NCBI GenBank assembly: GCA_902794405.1
Contig: CADBHI010000001.1
Location: 22,139-86,138 of the forward strand
Reading direction: 5' to 3'
DNA: 64,000 nucleotides
From: an uncultured Prevotellaceae bacterium
GTDB lineage: Bacteria > Bacteroidota > Bacteroidia > Bacteroidales > Bacteroidaceae
The translations under genes were made by a program, and so were the position numbers. Below are positions 60,863 through 64,000 of this stretch, piece by piece; position 1 is the stretch's first letter; the number at the start of each line of letters is the position of its first letter. Under the pieces are notes generated by a model, which did no database searches, was not told where the DNA came from, and saw only the letters and a list, made by a program, of their open reading frames with translations.

Positions 60863-63800
60863 TCACTCTTCAAAGAAACCAAAGCCACCGATGGCAGTGA
60901 GCATACGCTCGACATAGTCCCAGGAGGTGGGCGACCAGCGGAAGTCAAGACGATAGAGCACTTGCGTGGTGTAGTTGTTGTCACGCTTCACGTCGCTGGT
61001 CTTCTGTCCGTGGGCCACGTCCTTATAGGCCAGCAGTGCAGCCATCTGTTTGGCTTTCTGCGGGTCTTGGCCTGCCTCGTCCATAGCCTTTTGGAAATCC
61101 TCTTGCTCGACAAAACGTATGCCTTGACCGACAGAGGTCAGTCCGCTGAGCACATCACCAAGGAACTGGGCGTGAATGTTGTACGGATGGAAGACCGTAC
61201 ACTCCTTCGGCGTGGTGGCCAGCAGCACAATGGCACGTGATACTTCGTTGATGGGTGAGAACTCCACGCCCGTGTTGCACATCTCGTAAGGACAGCAGCC
61301 CAGCATATTGTAGATACGGATACGACCCATGAACGAGTTTGTCGAGAAGTTAGCCTGAAACTCACCATCGGTAGAACGGGCAGCGAGGTTGCCAACACGC
61401 ATGATCTTGGCAGTCAGCCCATGCAGGGCTGCAGCATCGAGAATGAGCCGCTCGGCCATGAACTTCGAGTAGATGTACTTATTGCCGAGGTACTGGCCCA
61501 TGTAGAGACGCTGCTCTGTGAAGACCATTGACTGCTTGTCATTCAGGGCTTCCACACTGTCGCCCACCCACAGACCGCGGGTGCTGGCGGTAGAGACGTG
61601 TACCAGCGTGGCACCATTCTTCAGACAGAAGTCAACGCAACGCTGTGCACCACCGATGTTGACGTCCTCAATCTCAGTACCTTCGGAGAAGTGCTTCACG
61701 ATAGCGGCACAGTTAAAGATGGTATTGATGCTGACAGTATCGCCCACGACAGCACAGAGGTCCTCGGTGACGTCGCCGAGGATGACGTGCAGACGGGTAC
61801 CGAAGAGTTCCTTGAAGGAGTTGGCGAAGTAGTAGAATAGCAAGGTGCGCAGGCGGCTCTCAGCCTTCTCCTGTGTCTTGCCACGTACCAGGCAGTAGAT
61901 ATTTTCGGCATCGCTGTCAATCAGTTCACGAAGGATGTGAATGCCCAGATAACCCGTGGCACCCGTCAGCAGCACATTGCCAAGCGGCAGGCGGTCGCCG
62001 GCACGGAAGGCTTTGAGGGTGTTGCGCTGCAACAGGTTTTCGATGGCAGTATAGTCGTAGTCGGCAACGGGGTCTGTCTCGGTGGAAGAGCCGTCGGGAG
62101 CGGCTGCACCGGTAATCAGCGTAGCAAGCTGGCGAGGGGTCGGGTTGGCAAAGACGTCACCGTAGGCCACGTGCATGCCAGCCTTGTCGGCCTCAATGAT
62201 GACACGGGTAACGACCAACGACGTACCGCCGAGTTCGAAGAAGTTATCGGTAGCACCCACGCGGTCCATCTGCAGGATACCAGCAAAGATGTCGCAGAAA
62301 GCACGCTCGGTATCGTTGGCGGGTTCCTCGTAGGCACTGCTGATGGCCAGCTGCGGTTCGGGCAGAGCCTTTACATCCGTCTTGCCGTTGGGCGTCATCG
62401 GCATATCCTTCAGTTGCAGATAAGCCGTTGGCACCATGTACTGTGTCAGACTCTTGGATATTTCAGCCTTCAGAGCATCTGGGGCTATCTCGCGATCGGC
62501 GGTATAGTAGGCACAGAGATGTTCCTTGTCGTTCAACTTGCGGATCAGGATTACCACCTTCTTGATGCCTTCGACTTTCAGCATCACGTTCTCAATCTCG
62601 CCCAACTCAATACGCAAGCCACGGAGCTTGATCTGGTGGTCAGTACGACCGAGGATGACGATATTGCCGTCAGGCAGCCACTTGGCATAGTCGCCCGACT
62701 TATAGATGCGCTCGCCATGATACTCCACAAAGCGCTCACGGGTCATCTCGTCAAGGTTGTTGTAGCCCCGGGCCACGCCGCGTCCGCCGATATACAGTTC
62801 ACCAACCACGCCTGCCGGCAGTTCGTTGCCGTCGGCATCGACGATGAACTCCTTAACGTTCAGCTGCGGCTTGCCGACGGTCACCAGTTCGACGTTCGTC
62901 AGTTCGGCATTGTTCGAGGCCACGGTAATCTCTGTAGGACCGTAGCAGTTGAAGATACGAGCCTTGGTGGCGCTGCGCATCAGTGTGAGCAGCTGGTCGG
63001 AGAACTTCTCACCACCGGCACGGCAGATGTTGACCTTTGCGATGGCCTCGCAGAAGTCGGGACTGGTGAGCCACGTCATCCAACGCGACGGTGTGCCGCT
63101 GACCATATTGATTTGTTGTTCGTTGATGAGATGTGCCAGGTCGAGCGGGTTGTTGGCCTGTTCCTCAGTGGCAAGAATCAGCGTCTTGCCATTGTAGTAG
63201 CACATGCCGATGTCCTGCAGAGCCGCATCGAACGAAATGGTGGTCACGCTCAACATCCGTTTGGCATCGGTCAGCACAGCATTGGCAAAGACATTAGCAG
63301 GATGACCATAGAGATAGTTGCAGATGCCTTCGTGGCGCAGCATGACACCCTTGGGGCGACCTGTGGAACCGCTAGTATAAATAAGGTACGCGAGATCGTC
63401 GGGGGTGATGGTTGATTGAACATTGACCATTCTTGGCTGTGCCAAGCGGCAGAGCCGAGCGGAACTTTCTTGCGTCCCTTCGGTAGCAAGCGAGCAAAGC
63501 TCGAGCGGACCATTGAGAAGGTCCTCGACATTGATGGCTTTGTCGGCAGGCACGCTGTCCATGCGGTCGCTGGTCGTGATGATATAGCGAGCCTCGCTGT
63601 CTTCAAGGATGAGCTTCACGCGGTCTGCGGGATAATCGGGATCGCAAGGGATATAAGCGGCTCCAGCCTTCAGCACACCGAAGAGCGAGAGTATCAGTCG
63701 GCTGGTACGGGGCAGCAGCAGGGCCACGCGATCACGTTCCTGAACACCACGCTGACGCAGGCCATTGGCGATACTGTTCGTTGCATCATCCATCTCTTTG

Positions 63801-64000
63801 TAGGTGAACTTAGCATCGCAGGCTACCAGGGCTTCGTGGTCGGGCTGCGTCTGTGCGAAGTGGCTGATACAGTCGTGGAAGAACTTGAACGGCGCATCAC
63901 TTGTAGCCGTCTGGCGCAAAGAGAGAAGTTCGTCTGCCTGGTTCTTGCTGACGATAGAGAGCTGGCGCACCTTCGTCTGCGGCTGTGCCATCATGCGTTC
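60863..64000 (-). CDS. Non-ribosomal peptide synthetase, (C)-A-PCP-reductase, 5' part outside the window
   Basis: The frame is open to the window edge; 1043 residues follow the first ATG. The first ~35 residues (VRQLSIVSKNQADELLSLRQT) are the usual link after a condensation domain. Then come an adenylation domain (FTYKEMDDATNSIANGLR, LIYTSGSTGRPKGVM, FNCYGPTEIT, GELYIGGRGVARGY, YKSGDYAKWLPDG), a carrier domain (NFFELGGTSLVVTRVI, Ser for phosphopantetheine) and a terminal thioester reductase (VLLTGATGYLGIHILREL, Tyr-Lys in YIYSKFMAE). The product leaves as an aldehyde or alcohol. About 63415-63510 is a repeat inserted between A-domain motifs, just before LIYTSGSTG. Confidence 0.9.
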   Translation of the reverse strand, partial: ERMMAQPQTKVRQLSIVSKNQADELLSLRQTATSDAPFKFFHDCISHFAQTQPDHEALVACDAKFTYKEMDDATNSIANGLRQRGVQERDRVALLLPRTSRLILSLFGVLKAGAAYIPCDPDYPADRVKLILEDSEARYIITTSDRMDSVPADKAINVEDLLNGPLELCSLATEGTQESSARLCRLAQPRMVNVQSTITPDDLAYLIYTSGSTGRPKGVMLRHEGICNYLYGHPANVFANAVLTDAKRMLSVTTISFDAALQDIGMCYYNGKTLILATEEQANNPLDLAHLINEQQINMVSGTPSRWMTWLTSPDFCEAIAKVNICRAGGEKFSDQLLTLMRSATKARIFNCYGPTEITVASNNAELTNVELVTVGKPQLNVKEFIVDADGNELPAGVVGELYIGGRGVARGYNNLDEMTRERFVEYHGERIYKSGDYAKWLPDGNIVILGRTDHQIKLRGLRIELGEIENVMLKVEGIKKVVILIRKLNDKEHLCAYYTADREIAPDALKAEISKSLTQYMVPTAYLQLKDMPMTPNGKTDVKALPEPQLAISSAYEEPANDTERAFCDIFAGILQMDRVGATDNFFELGGTSLVVTRVIIEADKAGMHVAYGDVFANPTPRQLATLITGAAAPDGSSTETDPVADYDYTAIENLLQRNTLKAFRAGDRLPLGNVLLTGATGYLGIHILRELIDSDAENIYCLVRGKTQEKAESRLRTLLFYYFANSFKELFGTRLHVILGDVTEDLCAVVGDTVSINTIFNCAAIVKHFSEGTEIEDVNIGGAQRCVDFCLKNGATLVHVSTASTRGLWVGDSVEALNDKQSMVFTEQRLYMGQYLGNKYIYSKFMAERLILDAAALHGLTAKIMRVGNLAARSTDGEFQANFSTNSFMGRIRIYNMLGCCPYEMCNTGVEFSPINEVSRAIVLLATTPKECTVFHPYNIHAQFLGDVLSGLTSVGQGIRFVEQEDFQKAMDEAGQDPQKAKQMAALLAYKDVAHGQKTSDVKRDNNYTTQVLYRLDFRWSPTSWDYVERMLTAIGGFGFFEE

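Noticed and set aside
61937-63415. 492-codon open frame on the plus strand
   Set aside because: Antisense of the NRPS adenylation and reductase domains; its translation is low in recognisable features.

Overview
The window looks like a Prevotella-type member of the Bacteroidales. Several start regions carry the Bacteroidetes promoter signature (TTTG, about 19 nt, then TAnnTTTG), Shine-Dalgarno sites are mostly weak, and the families are typical of the order: an UpxY-type NusG paralogue, GH127/GH43 enzymes, DUF5686 and DUF2723 proteins, and a TPR/AraC lipoprotein-type regulator. I see no rRNA, tRNA or CRISPR. The names rest on motifs read by eye; no database search was possible.

Layout. (1) 1-2711: end of a glycan-degradation operon (GH43, then GH127 beta-L-arabinofuranosidase). 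(2) 2.7-33.6 kb: a capsule/O-antigen-type locus entirely on the + strand. It opens with a promoter, a ~400-nt structured leader and an UpxY-like antiterminator. Next comes a cassette of a GNAT-type toxin-antitoxin pair and an unknown gene, set among 64-bp repeats. Then come a complete set of legionaminic-acid genes (legB, legC, a GNAT, legG, legI, legF and a PtmE-like nucleotidyltransferase), Wzx, Wzy, three GT4 glycosyltransferases, a GT-B transferase with HG/HP motifs, two hexapeptide acyltransferases, an aminotransferase plus FemAB-like pair, a secreted beta-helix protein, an initiating sugar-phosphate transferase, an ATP-grasp protein, and gmd/fcl for GDP-L-fucose. Wzz, Wza and Wzc are not in the window. 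The stretch at about 7.9-15.4 kb is clearly AT-richer than its flanks, as expected for exchanged serotype genes. (3) 33.6-37.4 kb: a repeat-rich spacer and a double-length helicase. (4) 37.5-45.5 kb, - strand: a probable inositol-lipid operon (histidine kinase, NTP transferase, ATP-grasp protein, CDP-alcohol phosphatidyltransferase, HAD phosphatase, myo-inositol-phosphate synthase, DUF5686). (5) 45.6-55.6 kb: housekeeping genes (THUMP methyltransferase, DPP-IV-like peptidase, purD, membrane proteins, DUF2723). (6) 55.6-59.3 kb: a polysaccharide deacetylase whose 3' end is split by a 2.3-kb segment bounded by 46-bp direct repeats, then a PemK/MazF-like toxin pair. (7) 59.6-64 kb, - strand: an NRPS (A-PCP-reductase, open at the window edge) followed by an MFS exporter.

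The most notable observations are these. The inserted 2.3-kb segment appears circularly permuted: the first codons of its lipoprotein gene lie at its far end. An 8-C tract leaves one acyltransferase out of frame, and a 9-G tract sits in another, which suggests slipped-strand phase variation of surface O-acylation. An ATP-grasp protein of unknown role lies inside the inositol-lipid operon. Several families of short repeats have entered conserved enzymes in frame.
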